The notes under the pieces: model-generated
What the model saw: the letters and a program-made list of their open reading frames with translations, nothing else
Databases searched by the model: none
Told to the model about the DNA's origin: nothing
Part shown: one piece after another, positions 11,375 through 23,455 of the stretch
How positions within the stretch are numbered: position 1 is the stretch's first letter
Layout: each line of letters opens with the position of its first letter
Assembly (NCBI GenBank): GCA_947685225.1
Contig: CANTUV010000022.1
Span: forward strand, 9,962,501 to 10,026,500
Source of the DNA: Garcia nutans
Lineage: Eukaryota > Streptophyta > Magnoliopsida > Malpighiales > Euphorbiaceae
DNA length: 64,000 nt
Reading direction: 5' to 3'
Program-made: the position numbers and the translations under genes

Positions 11375-13583
11375 CAGTAATGAGAATAGTGAAAAAGATG
11401 AAGAGAGTTTTGTGTTTTTCTTTCGTTCGTCGCCTTTCGGTAACCAAACAATGACACGCGCCGGCCACTGGAAAAGTAGACTCGTCAGGCTTTCCAACGG
11501 CATCAAAATCACTGTAAACGGCGGCCTGAGTACGCCGCATGCGCCGCCCAAAGCGCTGGTAGAAAATTCTATCGGCGTAACTTTTCGACGACTATTTCAA
11601 CCGTTTTTGACCTCTTTTTTCGGCGACGCGGATATTTTTAGATTTTTCTCTTCATAAGCTTTAATTTGACATCTCATTTGTTAATTTAGGATGCATATTT
11701 TGAATTTTGATGAATATTAAAATAAAAATAAAAAAATATAATTAATTTAGAATAATAATTATAATTAAAATTAATAATTAAGGAGTATAAATATTAAATT
11801 AAAATTTAATTAGTAAGTTATTGTATTAGATTAAATTTATTTTATTACAATTTGGTTAATTATTAGATTTTTCTATTTAATTTAGATAAGTCATTTGTTA
11901 ATAAAAAAATAATTATAGTTGTTAATTAGTGATTAGTATATATATATATATTAATTAGTATTATAAATTAATTAGATTTATACATGATTAGTTAATATTA
12001 TGACATTAGGTTGAAGAAATAAGTTTTTATTTGAAACTCAACAAAAGTAAATAAATACATAATTAATGATAAAAAAAATAATTAAAATTAAATTACATAT
12101 TATACATCTAAAATACTTTTTAATTACATATTATACATCTAAAATACTAACTTAAATTTTATTAGTTATTTACTGAGTTTGATAAAAGAAATTTATTTGA
12201 TAGTAAATTATTTATTTACAATTATTTATGAAAATTGATTTAAATAATTAAACTACCAAATTAAAGATTTAAATATAGATATTAATTATTTAATTACAAG
12301 ATTAGTTTAATGATTATAAATAAATTAAAAATTTAAATTTAGAGTAGAGTATGACTAAATTAATGAAACATTTAAGTTGTGAATGTTTATTAATAAAGTA
12401 TAGAATAAATTATTTAAATTATACACATGTATATATTTCAAGAATAAATAAATTAATAGTTAGATGTTAGTAAATTTGAATTTATCATTAAACAAGATTT
12501 AAAAAATTTTATAATAGATATATATAGTTAATTAGTAATTGAGTAATTATTTGAAATTAGAATGAGGATAGGTATATATATATATATTAATTTTAGAATA
12601 AAAATATTTAGGATTAAAATAAATTAAATTATTGAATAATAAATTTTTGTTAATAATTTATATAATAAATTAATTATATTTATATAAAAGAATATGAGTA
12701 ATTATATAAATATGAAAAACTGTGAATTATTATATAAAGGTTTTTAATATTAATTTGAAAATTTGAATAATTAATTAATTACCAAATGGTGAATATGTTA
12801 GAGATGAAAACATTTAATGTTTTATTCTATTATAATGATTAAAGTTATAACTATCATTATTTAAGAAATAATAAATAATAAATAATAATTAAAATACTAA
12901 TATTATATTATTATGGTAACCAAAAATAGCAACAAATTTATTGTAGCTATAAAAAAATATTAATTTTAGTATGGTTGATAATATTTTTATAATTATAGAA
13001 TAATCACTTTAAATATATTATGTTAATTTTAAGTTTAGTATAGAATTATTTATTAATATTGATATTATTACTAAAATTATTTAGTATTAAATTAAAAATT
13101 TATTTATTGAAAGAGAAATAATAAGTGGATAATTAGTTAATTTTTAATTGCATAAATAATGTTACAAATTTACTATAAAAAATTATTATAAGTTAATTAT
13201 ATGGAATTATTAGATAATAAAATATAAATAAAGTACTAAGAAAAGTAAATAAATTATTTAGCATGATATAAATTTTATTGTTGCTATTATTAATGTTATT
13301 AATATAAATTATTTTAAGACTTGAAATATTAAACTACGGTAATATAAAAAAAAAGATAAATTTAATATTATTTTATATATAATCAAATTAATTAATAAAA
13401 TAAATACTATTAAACCATTAAATTAAAGAACTAAAATAATATGATTTAGTTGTATAAAGAAATATTATAAATTTAGACACTCAAATTATATTAAATTATT
13501 AAAAATATTACTAGAATATTTGAGAAAAAATATCATTAATATTACTAGAATAATATTCTCAATTAAGAGAACGGGGTGTGACA
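11138..13583 (+). mobile_element. Gypsy-type LTR, probably solo (plus orientation)
   Basis: The block starts TGTAATATCC and ends GGGGTGTGACA, an imperfect TG...CA pair. No gag-pol follows: 3 bp later another element begins. The first 520 bp hold a purine tract, a (GA)n run and a GC-rich island at about 11425-11640. The rest is A/T-rich. The same order of parts (CACCTAAC box, purine tract, GC island with CGGCGAC, then A/T) occurs inverted at 53530-53960, so the two are relatives. The flanking 5 bp are GTCTG on the left and GTATG on the right, but the right one overlaps the next element, so the duplication is only tentative. Confidence 0.6.
11310..11373 (+). repeat. (GA)n microsatellite
   Basis: A long GA dinucleotide run downstream of an A/G-rich tract. 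Three overlapping minus-strand frames of 75-129 codons here are translated Ser-Leu low complexity and are not genes. Confidence 0.95.
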
Positions 13584-13586
13584 GTA

Positions 13587-13918
13587 TGTTGAGAATCACT
13601 TGAGAAAAAACTGAGGCAGAGGTACTGAGGTAGCAGAGGCTGCTGAGATGTAGCCTTACAAATGGATACAACTCAACATTCTTGCTCCTAAAGAAACACA
13701 AAGGATATGTTATTGCATCAATCCAATAATTCCAAAATCATTTTAATGGCATGTATTATTCACCAATGATTATTGTACATAATATTGTCTATTCTTTGTA
13801 CTACATTGGCAGCTGTATTATTTTTATTTGCTTGCTCTTTGTATAAATAACACAACTCTAATCTATTCTGTATTAAGAGTAGAGATTTAATTTAATCCAA
13901 AACCCTATTTTCTTAACT
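13587..13918 (+). repeat. 5' LTR of the old Copia
   Basis: About 332 bp, matching 18325-18657 with roughly 13 percent difference. A TATA-like word TGTATAAATAAC lies near 13840-13851, a plausible promoter for the element, shared by the 3' copy near 18580. Confidence 0.85.
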
Positions 13919-13939
13919 TGGTATCAAAGCTTTGCTCAA

Positions 13940-16900
13940 ATGGCTAGAAATGGCAACAAATCAGCAACATCGGACAACAAGAATGATGAAGGAAAAACCT
14001 TAAATGAGGGCAAATCTAAAGGAAATACTTCAACAACTCCAGCAGCTCCAGTGAAAACCCTAAGCATCTCAGGAATCTCGATGGGTTCTTTCTCCATGGT
14101 TAAGCTACACCATGAAACTACCTGTTATAGAAAAACATGGTGTTATGATAATCAGAGGGAACAAGCTTGAAGGAGTCATCACAAGTGCTAAGCACTACCC
14201 ACCTGAATTTACAAAATTTACTCGAGGAGAAAAAGTCTAAATGACCGTAAACCTAGAGTTTGAATAGTGGATTGCATAAGATCAGATGCTCTTATATTGG
14301 ATTTACAGCATGATTGAACCTGCTATAGCATCTGAACTCATGAGACATGAAACTTCAAGACATCTATGAACAGTAATCAATAGCCTCTTTGGTGTGAAGA
14401 CATGATCCAATGTTGTCTTCTATAAGAGAGAATTTACAAAGATGCAGAAGGGAACTTCAAAGATGGAACAATACCTAAAAACCATGAAAAGCTTGACAGA
14501 TAATCTAACACTAGCAGGACACTCAGTGTCTCTTGAGGACCTTGTAACTCTAGTTCTTGCTAGGCTTGACTCATAAGAATACAATCCATTGGTCTACCAT
14601 AAAACAGAAAGGGAAACCATTTGTTAAATTCAATTTCAATCCAAGCTTCTAAGATATGAAAGGAGGCTAGAATAATTGAATGCTGGGATATCATCAATTA
14701 ATTTGGGACAACCAATGGCTAATAATGCAAGGAATTCTAGTTTTGGTAACAGAAATTGGCAGCGATTATCCTTTGGTGGAAGATCTGGATGTAACACTGG
14801 AGGAGATAGGGGCTTAAGAATAGGAACAATCAAACTGGTAGAGACAACAAGTCAACTTGTCAAGTATGTGGTAGATATAGACACTCAAATGCTATATGCT
14901 AATACAAATTTGACAAGAGTTATATGGGTTCACTGCCTGAATCAAACCTCTCTCCCAGCCTATCTTGTAACAACTAATGATGTTCCTGATGCAACCTAGT
15001 ATGTTGATAGTGGATCTAGCAACCATATCACTCATGATAGCAGTAATCTTTAGCATAAGAAGGAGTACACAGGTAAACATTCATTGATTGTTGGTAATGG
15101 TTAGAAACTTAACATCCATCACACTGGTTTGGTAAAGTTTCCCACTGGTAATAACAAATATTTGCTACTCAAAGACATATTACATGTGCCTGAAATAAAA
15201 AAAAAAAAAAAAAGCTAATCAGTGTATATGAGCTAACCTCCTCAAATAATGTTAATGTTGAATTTAATTCATCTGGTTGTGTTGTAAAGGACAAAACTCT
15301 GGGGAAAGCTCTATTGCAAGGGAAGTACAAGGATGGTTTATACCAAATTGAGCTAAATCACCAACCAAAAGCTAATGTCCAATAGTCCCTTCATCAAGCC
15401 TTTGTGTCTAACCTTCCAAGTGAGTCTGTAAATACTTAGAAGCTCAGTCTATGCCATAGGCATCTAGGTCATCCTTCTTTGCAGGTTCTTACCAAAGTCC
15501 TTTAGTCTTGTAATGAAAAGATTAGTATTAATAAAAATTATTCAATTCCTTTATGTGATGTTTGCCAATTAGGTAAATCTCATAATTAGCCTTTTACACT
15601 ATCAACATCACATACTTCATAGCCTCTTGAACTCATACATACAAACCTATAGGACCCTACACCTATAACATCTATTTCAGGATATAAATACTATGCACTA
15701 TTTCTAGATGATTACAGTAGGTACACTTGGATATTTCTTTTGAGAACAAAATATGATTTAGTTGAAACCTTTATTTCATACAAAAATCTAGTAGAAAACC
15801 AATTTGAAAATAAGATTAATGCATCCAATCAGAGATGGGAGGTGAATGCCTAAACTTAGCTAAATTCTTGCAAAATTATGGTATTAAAACCCATTACTCC
15901 TATCCTTATGCCTCATCACAAAAAGGAAGGCTGAGAGAAAACATTGACATCTTTTTGAGATTGGCCTCACCTTACTAGCACAATATAAAGTTCCCTTAAG
16001 GTACCGGCCAGAAGCATTTCAAACAGCTACCTTCTTAATAAATAGAATTCCAACACCAATTCTAGACCATTAAACTCCTTTAGAGAATATGAATCACAAA
16101 ACACTAATTTACAAATCCCTTAAAATCTTTGGATGTGCTTGCTTAAAATATTTGGTTTTGCTTGCTACCCTTACTTGAGACCTTATCAAACATAAGTTCT
16201 AGTATCACTCAACTAAATGTGTGTTTCTAGGCTATAGCAACTCACAAAAAGGGTTTAAGTGTCTAAGCTCAACAAGAAAGATCTATGTATCAAGACTTGC
16301 AGTTTTCAATAAGCAAAAATTTTCCTTTCACAATGGTTTTCTAAATACCAGAGAACTAGATGCTCCAACTACTATGACCATACCTTATTAGTTGATAACC
16401 TCATCATCAAATACACCAACCCAAAATTTTAGCTGAACTGATATAAATCAGCCAGTCGTTTCACTTGCAGAAGACCAATTCTCAAATACTAAATCTGCAG
16501 CATCACAAACCAATGATCATGGAAGGAGACTATCTATTAAAGGGGGATTTGATCCTCAATATTTATATTTTAGTGAAATACCATATTTTGACTATGATGT
16601 TGCTATCAATGATGAACAACATGAACTGGTTCAGAAACAAGTTAATGATGATGCTGAACAAACTCAACCAGAACAAACAATCAATGTAGAAACTCACAAG
16701 ATGGTGACAAGATCAAAGGCTGGAATTTACAAACGAAAGCAATATTCTATAGACTTTCAGTTGTCTCTAACTGTAACTACTACACTCATTGAGCCAAACT
16801 CAGTTGATGAAGCCTTAAAGACAAGACCCTAGAGATCAACTATGGAAGAAGAACTAAAACACTAGAAAAGAACAACACATGGACTCTGGCTCCCTGGCAG

Positions 16901-18295
16901 CCTTCAATAAATGTGGTAGGTAATAAATGGGTGTTTAGAGTTAAGAGAAATGTGGATGGAAGCTTTCAAAGGTGTAATGCAAGATTGATGGCAAAAAGGC
17001 TTCATCAAAATGCTGGAATAGACTATGGAGAAACCTTTAGTCCAATAGCAAAGGCTTTAACTATTAGAGATATCCTGACTATAGCTGTTATAGAAAACTG
17101 GGCTACTAGGCAATTAAATATAAATAATACTTTTCTAAATAGAGACCTACAAGAAATTGTGTTTATGTAGCAATTTGAAGGCTTCACACAGGAGAATAAT
17201 CAGAAAATGGTGTGCAAGTTGAATAAGGCACTTTATGGCTTAAAGCAAGCACCAAGGGCATGGTTTGATAAGCTCAGACACGCATTGAAAGAATGGCATT
17301 TTACAAACTCAAAGTGGGACTCTTCTTTATTCATTATGAAAAACAGAGATGAAGTAATTTTTGTACTCTATGTGGATGACATAATTGTATAAGGAAATAA
17401 TCTGAACTCACTTAAGCATTTCATCCAAAGACTTGACAAACTGTTTGCATTAAAGGATTTGGGCCCATTGCACTTATTTCTGAGAATTAAAGTGGTGAGA
17501 AATGAAACAAACATATTCTTAACACAGGCTAAATATACTGAAGATCTACTGAAGAGAACCATCATTGAGAATTCCTGCACATGTCCTATACCAGCAACAC
17601 TTGAAAACCTTTTAGCCTTAGATTGTGAACTTCTCAAAGATACTGCATATAGAAGAACCATAGGAGCTCTTCAGTATATCACACACATAAGGCCTGATCT
17701 TGCCTATATTATTAACAAATTGGGTCAATTTCTAAAGGAGCCAACAACCAAACACATGAAGGTAACAAAAAGGGTTTTGAGATATCTTAAAGGAACCAAA
17801 AACTTTGGTCCTCACATTAAACCTTGTGATAGATACACATTAATAGGACATTCTGATTGGGTAGCCTGGAGATGATAGCAGATCAATAGATCATTACTGT
17901 GTCTTTTATGGTTCAATATAGGTAGCCTGGAGTTCAAAGAAACAACCAGTTGCCGCTAGGCCCAGTGCAGAGTCTAAATATAGGGCCCTAACTCATGTCT
18001 CTTGTGAAATTGCTTTGCTTGAATCACTACTCAAGGAATTCTCATTTCCACCATCGGAAACACCAATCAACTGGTGTGATAATCAAAGTGCTAATTAGCT
18101 AGCAATCAATCTTGTGTATTATGACAAAACCAAACATATTGAAGTTGATGTTCATTTTATAAGGGACAAGATACTTGAGAAGCAACTGGAGGTGAGATAT
18201 GTGATCTTAGTAGATCAAATTGCAAAGGATTAACAAAGGCATTATCTAGATCAAGATTCCACACATTAAGAAACAAACTTGGATTGATAGAAAGA
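13940..18295 (+). pseudogene. Copia gag-pol polyprotein, multiply broken
   Basis: The gag start at 13940 (MARNGNKSATSDNK) lies just after the primer site. Frames 13940-14170 and 14676-14999 hold gag pieces. A protease DSGSSNH motif can be read at about 15010, one codon after a Trp-to-stop change. Integrase pieces follow at 15600-16100. Reverse transcriptase appears in 16913-17170 (KWVFRVKRN, GIDYGETFSPIAK), 17207-17392 (ALYGLKQAPRAW, YVDD) and 17459-17875 (LRYLKGTK). RNase H follows near 17920-18200 (AWSSKKQ, then AESKYRAL). The Asp expected in the first RT motif is replaced (QLNINNTFLN). Many stops and frame changes make it non-functional. The RT wording is closest to the Ale/Retrofit lineage, by memory only. 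Confidence 0.85.
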
Positions 18296-18324
18296 CCTTT
18301 CTCACTGCCAATTTTGAAGGGGGA

Positions 18325-18657
18325 TGTTAAGAATCACGTAAGAAGAAGCTGAGGCAGAGATGCTGAGGTAGCAGAGGCTGCTGAGATGTAGCCATACAAA
18401 TAGATATAGCTCAATATTCTTGCTCCTAAAGAAATGCAAAGAAAATGCTATTGCATTAGTCCAATAATTCCAAATCATTCTAACGGCTTCTATTATTCAC
18501 CAATGATTTTTGTACATAATATTCTCTATTCTTTGTACTGCATTGGCAGCTGTGTTATTTTTATTGGTTTGCTCTATGTATAAATAATATAGCTCTCATC
18601 TCCTCTTTATTGAGAGTAGAGAGATTCAATTTAACCCAAAATCCTATTTTCATAACT
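18325..18657 (+). repeat. 3' LTR of the old Copia
   Basis: Starts TGTTAAGAATCA directly after the polypurine tract and ends ...CATAACT. It pairs with 13587-13918. Confidence 0.85.
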
Positions 18658-19290
18658 GTGTCATACATACACATACATATATATATATATATCTGTGTGT
18701 GTGTGTGTAATTTTAGTCATTTTAATAAATTAGTCTCTCTCTCTCTGGACTCTTTCACTGTGAACCGTTCACATTTAAATTTATTTTTGTTCTAATAATA
18801 ATAGCCGGTAATTATTATTTATTATTTCTTTTCAAATGTAACCTCTCGTCTTAATTTTTTTAAATAATTATTATTTTTTTAATTTTTTATATCATAATAT
18901 AATTTTAATTTATTTTCTGTAAAAATTATCACATAATAATTTTAAAAAAGACCTAAGATTAAAGGGAATATTAAATTACATGATAAATTGACAAAAAAAA
19001 AATTAAAAATCATCAGAAAAATATATTTGAAATTTTCTAGCTCTTATAAAAGGAAAATTTTCAAGCCCTTATTTGAAATTAAAAATCATCGTATAATAAA
19101 TTTCTATCCCTTATTTGAAAAATGTATTCCACTTGAGGCAGATATTATTGTAAAATTAGGAATAAGTTGACATATCATAATCTGAGAGGAATGTATAACT
19201 ATACAGAAGACTTGCAGTGGCGAACGTATGAGGGATCCAGGAGGGCTCTGGACCCCTTCATCCATATATACACATATACATACATACATA

Positions 19291-19321
<31 letters not shown>

Positions 19322-20630
19322 GTATGTATATATATACACACATATTTTTTTTATAAAATATACACACATTCATTTATATATTTATAAATTTTATATTTGT
19401 ATATGAATTTATATATTTAAATTTAAATAAATTATATATATAAATTAAATGAATTATATATATATATGTATGTATGTGTATATATATATACACATATACT
19501 TTTTTTTATATATAAAATATACATACATTTATTTATATATTTAAAAATTTTATATTTATCTATGAATTTATATAAATTCATTTTTGTATTTAAATTTAAA
19601 TAAATTTGAATATATATATATATATGTGTGTATATAGACACACACATTTATATATGTAAATTTTATATGTATATATGAATTTATATATATTCATTTATAT
19701 ATTTAAATTTAAATGAATTATATATATAATTTAAATGAATTATATATATATATATGTGAATTATGTATATATGTGAATTATATATATAATTTATATATAT
19801 ATGTGTGTGAATTTAAATAAATTTTATTTTAATTTATAAAATTTTACCAAAATTCATATATACATAAATAATCGACTGCTCGTGTATTATGTGAAATTTT
19901 TTTTTATAAAAAAATTAAAATTGAACTATTATGCAATATTTTTAAAATTTATAAAATTGTAAAAGATAATTACTATTTATTAAGTGTAGTTGATCTAATA
20001 GTCTAAATTAATTATTGAACTATTATAACATTAAGTATTTAATTTTATAATAAGCCCGTCTATAATTTTTGTCCGTGAAAATTTAGCTCCCTCAATGAAT
20101 TTTTAATTTTGCCGTTATAAGTGCTGGTGCAGCGATGAGATGATAAGCGGCACGGACAAAAAAGCTTTTACCGACCACAGAATTATTACCGTAATTTTAT
20201 GTGAAAATTGAACTCCCTTCAGCAATTTTCTGCATCCGTCGACAAAGACGTAGAATGCCGACATGCTTCAGATTTGACCGAACTGAAGCTATAAAAGTTG
20301 TGGCTCTCATGTAATTATCAATAATTTCTCTTTTGTGACCAAATTATTATCACGAGAGGTTAAATTATCCCACGGCAAGATTATGAGTAAGGTTACATTT
20401 GATCTCAACGGTAGATTTTCAAGCGGTTCCAGTCACTCAAAAGTCATTTGTTTATCATCCAAAATTTCATGAATTGTTTCTTTGTACCAATTGGAAGAGC
20501 CTTTGATGATTTTTTTTTTGGCTGTGAACACATTGCATTTTTCAGTACTCCCTGTTAATCTTCATTTATTTCAATATTAAATGCTCTTTACAATATTAAC
20601 CTAACCTCAGTCGGTGGTAAAAAATGCAGG
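18658..20630. other. Microsatellite-rich gene-free DNA downstream of phytocyanin gene 1
   Basis: (TA)n and (TG)n runs at 18672-18710 and a CT run near 18735 lead into A/T-rich DNA. At about 19212 a GC-richer phrase (CAGTGGCGAACGTATGAGG) opens a segment that ends near 20110 with '...ctccctcaatgaatttttaattttgcc'. These look like the two ends of a decayed repeat, without a provable target duplication. 20110-20580 has more balanced composition but no frame I can defend. Confidence 0.45.
19331..19780. repeat. Three tandem units of about 150 bp, TA-rich
   Basis: Units beginning near 19331, 19485 and 19631 each run: TATATACACA-like start, a T run with ATAAAATATACA, then CATTTATATATTT, TTTTATATTT, ATGAATTTATAT and a TTTAAATTTAAAT(A/G)AA box, ending in a (TA)n tract. 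Spacing is about 154 and 146 bp. All long frames here are dinucleotide artefacts. Confidence 0.7.
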
Positions 20631-21025
20631 GTTACCCAGTATGAGAAGTGGGATCAGTATAATTGATACTATATTGATAAGTTCTCAGTCTACTCATTGC
20701 TACAGATCGAGCATTCATATGATGACCTACTGAATTTCTTCTTTTATAAATGTAAGACAAAAGGTCAAAGACCATAGATATAATATTATTAACCCAAAAA
20801 AAGTAGAAAAGAGAATAGTAAGTAAGTTGATTATGAATAAAATTTTTTACCATCTTAGTAAAACAAGATCTTATTGCATTCTTTATTAAAGTTAATAACA
20901 TAATGCCTTTTTTTAAGCTGATTTGCATATCCGTAAAACTGACAACAATCTTATCGGCAATAGAGCATTTGATGAAAATAATAAGACAGCAGCACTGTTT
21001 CTTCCCTGGAATTTTCCATCAATTA

Positions 21026-21625
21026 CTAATAATGCTGACGACGAAGATATGGTAGAACAAAGAACTTCATCTGCCCAACGTTACAATGGATGCCATTGCT
21101 CGCACCACAGGCAAAATAGTAAGGCTGAGATTTTGCCAACACGAACTCAAATCCTTCACCAGCTCCTTGCGACTCATTAGCAATCTTCACTGCGTTAGTT
21201 AGGTTACAATTTAATAGACTCAACATGTCTGGCAGCAGGAAGAGGTTGTGAGGGTGCGTGTTGTTCTCACTTGGCACATCATACTTAAACACTGCGAACA
21301 AATCATAAACCATTATCAAATCAACCATTTGATATTTCTCAAATGAAAATCTATTTTTTATATACTTACCTAAAGTATCATTTAAATAAAAAGGACCGTT
21401 CTTGAATGCCCAATCAGAGTAGTTAAACCCGAAAGTCCAATGATTGGAGCCACCCACTATAATTTTATTAGCAGAATCTGCCCGATTTGAGTGATGGATG
21501 CCATGTTTGTGACCACAACCACCATTGTTGAGCCCATGTTGCCAATCTTTATTGGCAAGACTAGCTCCCAACATGGAACTACAAAGCACAAGGACAAGTC
21601 CTAGCTGAGCCAATGATGAAGCCAT
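21026..21625 (-). CDS. Phytocyanin-domain secreted protein, copy 1 (two exons)
   Basis: Exon 1 is 21625-21370 and exon 2 is 21291-21026, with a 78-bp GTAAGT...GCAG intron between. The spliced protein has 173 residues. Residues 1-24 are a signal peptide (hydrophobic LGLVLVLCSSML, cleavage after LANK-type site ASLA). A Gly/His-rich stretch (25-52) leads to a plastocyanin-like domain (55-166) opening IIVGGSNHWTFGF. By family comparison the copper ligands would be His100 (HPHN), Cys147, His154 and axial Gln159, with Cys114-Cys155 the disulfide. The Cys-to-His spacing is two residues longer than in classic plantacyanins. N-glycosylation sequons occur (NYS, NDT, NNT, NLT, NES). The intron is a multiple of three with no stop, so a retained intron would add 26 residues. 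Phytocyanins are apoplastic blue-copper proteins; the exact role is unknown. Its promoter is displaced by a Copia insertion. Confidence 0.85.
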   Translation of the reverse strand: MASSLAQLGLVLVLCSSMLGASLANKDWQHGLNNGGCGHKHGIHHSNRADSANKIIVGGSNHWTFGFNYSDWAFKNGPFYLNDTLGKYIKNRFSFEKYQMVDLIMVYDLFAVFKYDVPSENNTHPHNLFLLPDMLSLLNCNLTNAVKIANESQGAGEGFEFVLAKSQPYYFACGASNGIHCNVGQMKFFVLPYLRRQHY

Positions 21626-21656
21626 TAAAAAACCAAAAGAAAATTGGAGGGATAAG
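21626..21656 (-). promoter_or_regulatory. Truncated 5' leader of phytocyanin copy 1
   Basis: Only 31 bp of native sequence separate the ATG (21625) from the Copia target duplication ATAAG (21652-21656). The corresponding TATA region is now at about 27736-27743, on the far side of the element. Confidence 0.7.
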
Positions 21657-22142
21657 TGTTAGAATTAATTTTAAATTGTTAAAATTAATCCTCTAATTAA
21701 TCATAAGTGTGGGCTAAATATATTTAAATATTAAATATGTATTGCAGTCAAATTAAAATAGTCAAATTAAAGTTATGATCAAATAAGGATTGTTGACTAT
21801 TGAGGTGTCCTACTCGTAATAGGATTATAAGTGTAGAGACCGATAAGAATTTCTGTTTTGTTGAAGGACCAAAATAGAAATCATCATCATCAGTTATAAA
21901 TAAGGGGTCGTGGTCTCCAGGGGAACATAACAATTTTGAGAGACCATTACGTTCTTTCAGTAGTGCTTCCGCTAAACTTAAAGTGTGTATCCCCTGGAAG
22001 GCGACAAACTCCAAAATCGTCTTCAGCTTCAACATACGATGATGTCAGGTACGCAATTTACCCCTTTGCAATTTAATTTGAATAATCTAGTGATCTATGC
22101 ATATTTTATGTTTTAGGGGAATCAGGTTTTCTTCCCCTTTCA
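21657..22142 (+). repeat. 5' LTR of the young Copia
   Basis: 486 bp, TG...CA. A 95-codon minus-strand frame (21748-22035) is shared with the 3' LTR because the two are near-identical; I regard it as chance. A TATA-like word TTATAAATAAGG (about 21893-21904) is the likely element promoter. Confidence 0.93.
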
Positions 22143-23455
22143 ATTGGTATCAGAGCCCTGTGCTAGGTTGCTAGATTTTCCGATTAAATTGTTTTTTGTT
22201 TTGATTCTAGAAAATTAATTCGGTGATTGTAATTTTCTAGAATTAATTTAAAATCCAATTTGGTAATCTAAAATCAATTTTGGTTTGATTTGTTTTTTGG
22301 ATTAAATTACTGAGATTATTTAATTAATTCTGAAAAAAATTGAATTTCTGGACTTGAATTTTGGTTTGTGATTTTTTCTGGAATTAATTAATTTTTGGTT
22401 AATTAATTATGTAAATTAATTAATTAAAGATTAAAAAAAATTATTCAGTTTTGAAACAGTTTTGCGAAAATAGTTTTTTTTTAAAAAAAAAAAACTGAAA
22501 CTGGGAAGAAGGAAACAAATTTTGATTGTCGCTTAAAAGTAATAGCAGTTGAGTGAGGAGAAATTTGATTCTTTGTGCTTAGAAAGAGGCGCGAGAATTA
22601 TTTTTGCACCTCCTATGGCAGTGGCAATTGATGCAAAGTTTGTTCCATTGAGAAAACCAAAGAAATTGCCTCGTACTTCTTTCACTTCCTTGTCAATTTT
22701 CTATGTGCAACATTGAAATTACTAGTCCCATTGATGTACTGTTTGTCTTGTTATGGTTGTATAGATTGACAAGATCTATTAAATGACAAACATCATATTA
22801 ATTAAAAAAAATTATTTTATTTTAATTAATTAATTAAAGTTTATTGCAATATTTAATTGAGCTTAAATTTAATTAATATAAATATTGCAATTAATTTGTT
22901 AAGAATTACAGTTCAATTAAAGTTTAATTTTATATTTATTACAATATTAAATTTTAATTGTATTTGAGAATTTATTAAATTGAGTTTAAATTTTGGTATT
23001 TTAGTCATAATTGTGTTTAATATTTTTATAATAAATTAATTGAAGCAAAAAGTTACCAAAGTGACCTCTATTGTATAAATTAATTTATTTGGGATATTAG
23101 ACAGGTGTATTAAAATTCATTGCGGGTAGTATACTGGCCCAAAGGAAGGTTGCTATCTGGCTGAATTGAGAATACATTGCGGTAATAAATATGTGATAAT
23201 TATTATGTGTTCATCCATGTGGATAATAAATCGGCCCAAAGGAAGGTTTATTATTTGACAGGACTGAATTGTCAATATTTGATTACTGCGTTGAGATACC
23301 AATTACAGTTAATATTTTATGTCCAAAGATGAGAATATTAATGTTGTGTCTGGTATCTTGTTTCCAATATTTAAACTCTACTTCTGTGATTTGTTTCAAT
23401 TTTTTGTGGATTGTGAGCTTATGTCATTTATTTATTTTCTCTGAATTCAGCTAGC
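22143..23455 (+). other. Copia internal leader without recognisable gag
   Basis: This stretch separates the primer site from the pol frame. It is T/A-rich, with only a short potential start at about 22615 (MAVAIDAKFVPLRKPKK) that stops within 35 codons. No zinc knuckle (CX2CX4HX4C) is visible in any frame. The phrase GGCCCAAAGGAAGGTT occurs twice, near 23137 and 23233, in a duplicated non-coding segment. Gag seems to have been lost from this copy, or from its family. Confidence 0.6.

Larger units (their letters stand above)
13587..18657 (+). mobile_element. Old full-length Copia element, Ale/Retrofit-like, inactive
   Basis: Paired LTRs (13587-13918 and 18325-18657) open TGTTGAG/TGTTAAG and end with TTAACT-type termini. 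The primer-binding site TGGTATCAAAGC is at 13919-13930 and the polypurine tract GAAGGGGGA at 18316-18324 directly abuts the 3' LTR. The internal order gag, protease, integrase, reverse transcriptase, RNase H is that of Copia. By hand alignment the two LTRs differ at roughly 44 of about 330 positions, so the insertion is old. No matching 5-bp target duplication was found (CAGTA on the left, GTGTC on the right). It starts 3 bp after the Gypsy-type LTR that ends at 13583. Confidence 0.88.

Noticed and set aside
11151..11551. Three overlapping minus-strand frames of 75-129 codons
   Set aside because: They are the translated (GA)n run and its purine flank, with Leu-Ser alternation and no domain.
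19104..19647. Several 71-89-codon frames with Tyr-Ile-Tyr-Ile pattern
   Set aside because: Dinucleotide (TA/TG) tracts read as protein.
21748..22035. 95-codon minus-strand frame present in both LTRs (also 27273-27560)
   Set aside because: It is duplicated only because the LTRs are duplicated; antisense to the element and without recognised homology.
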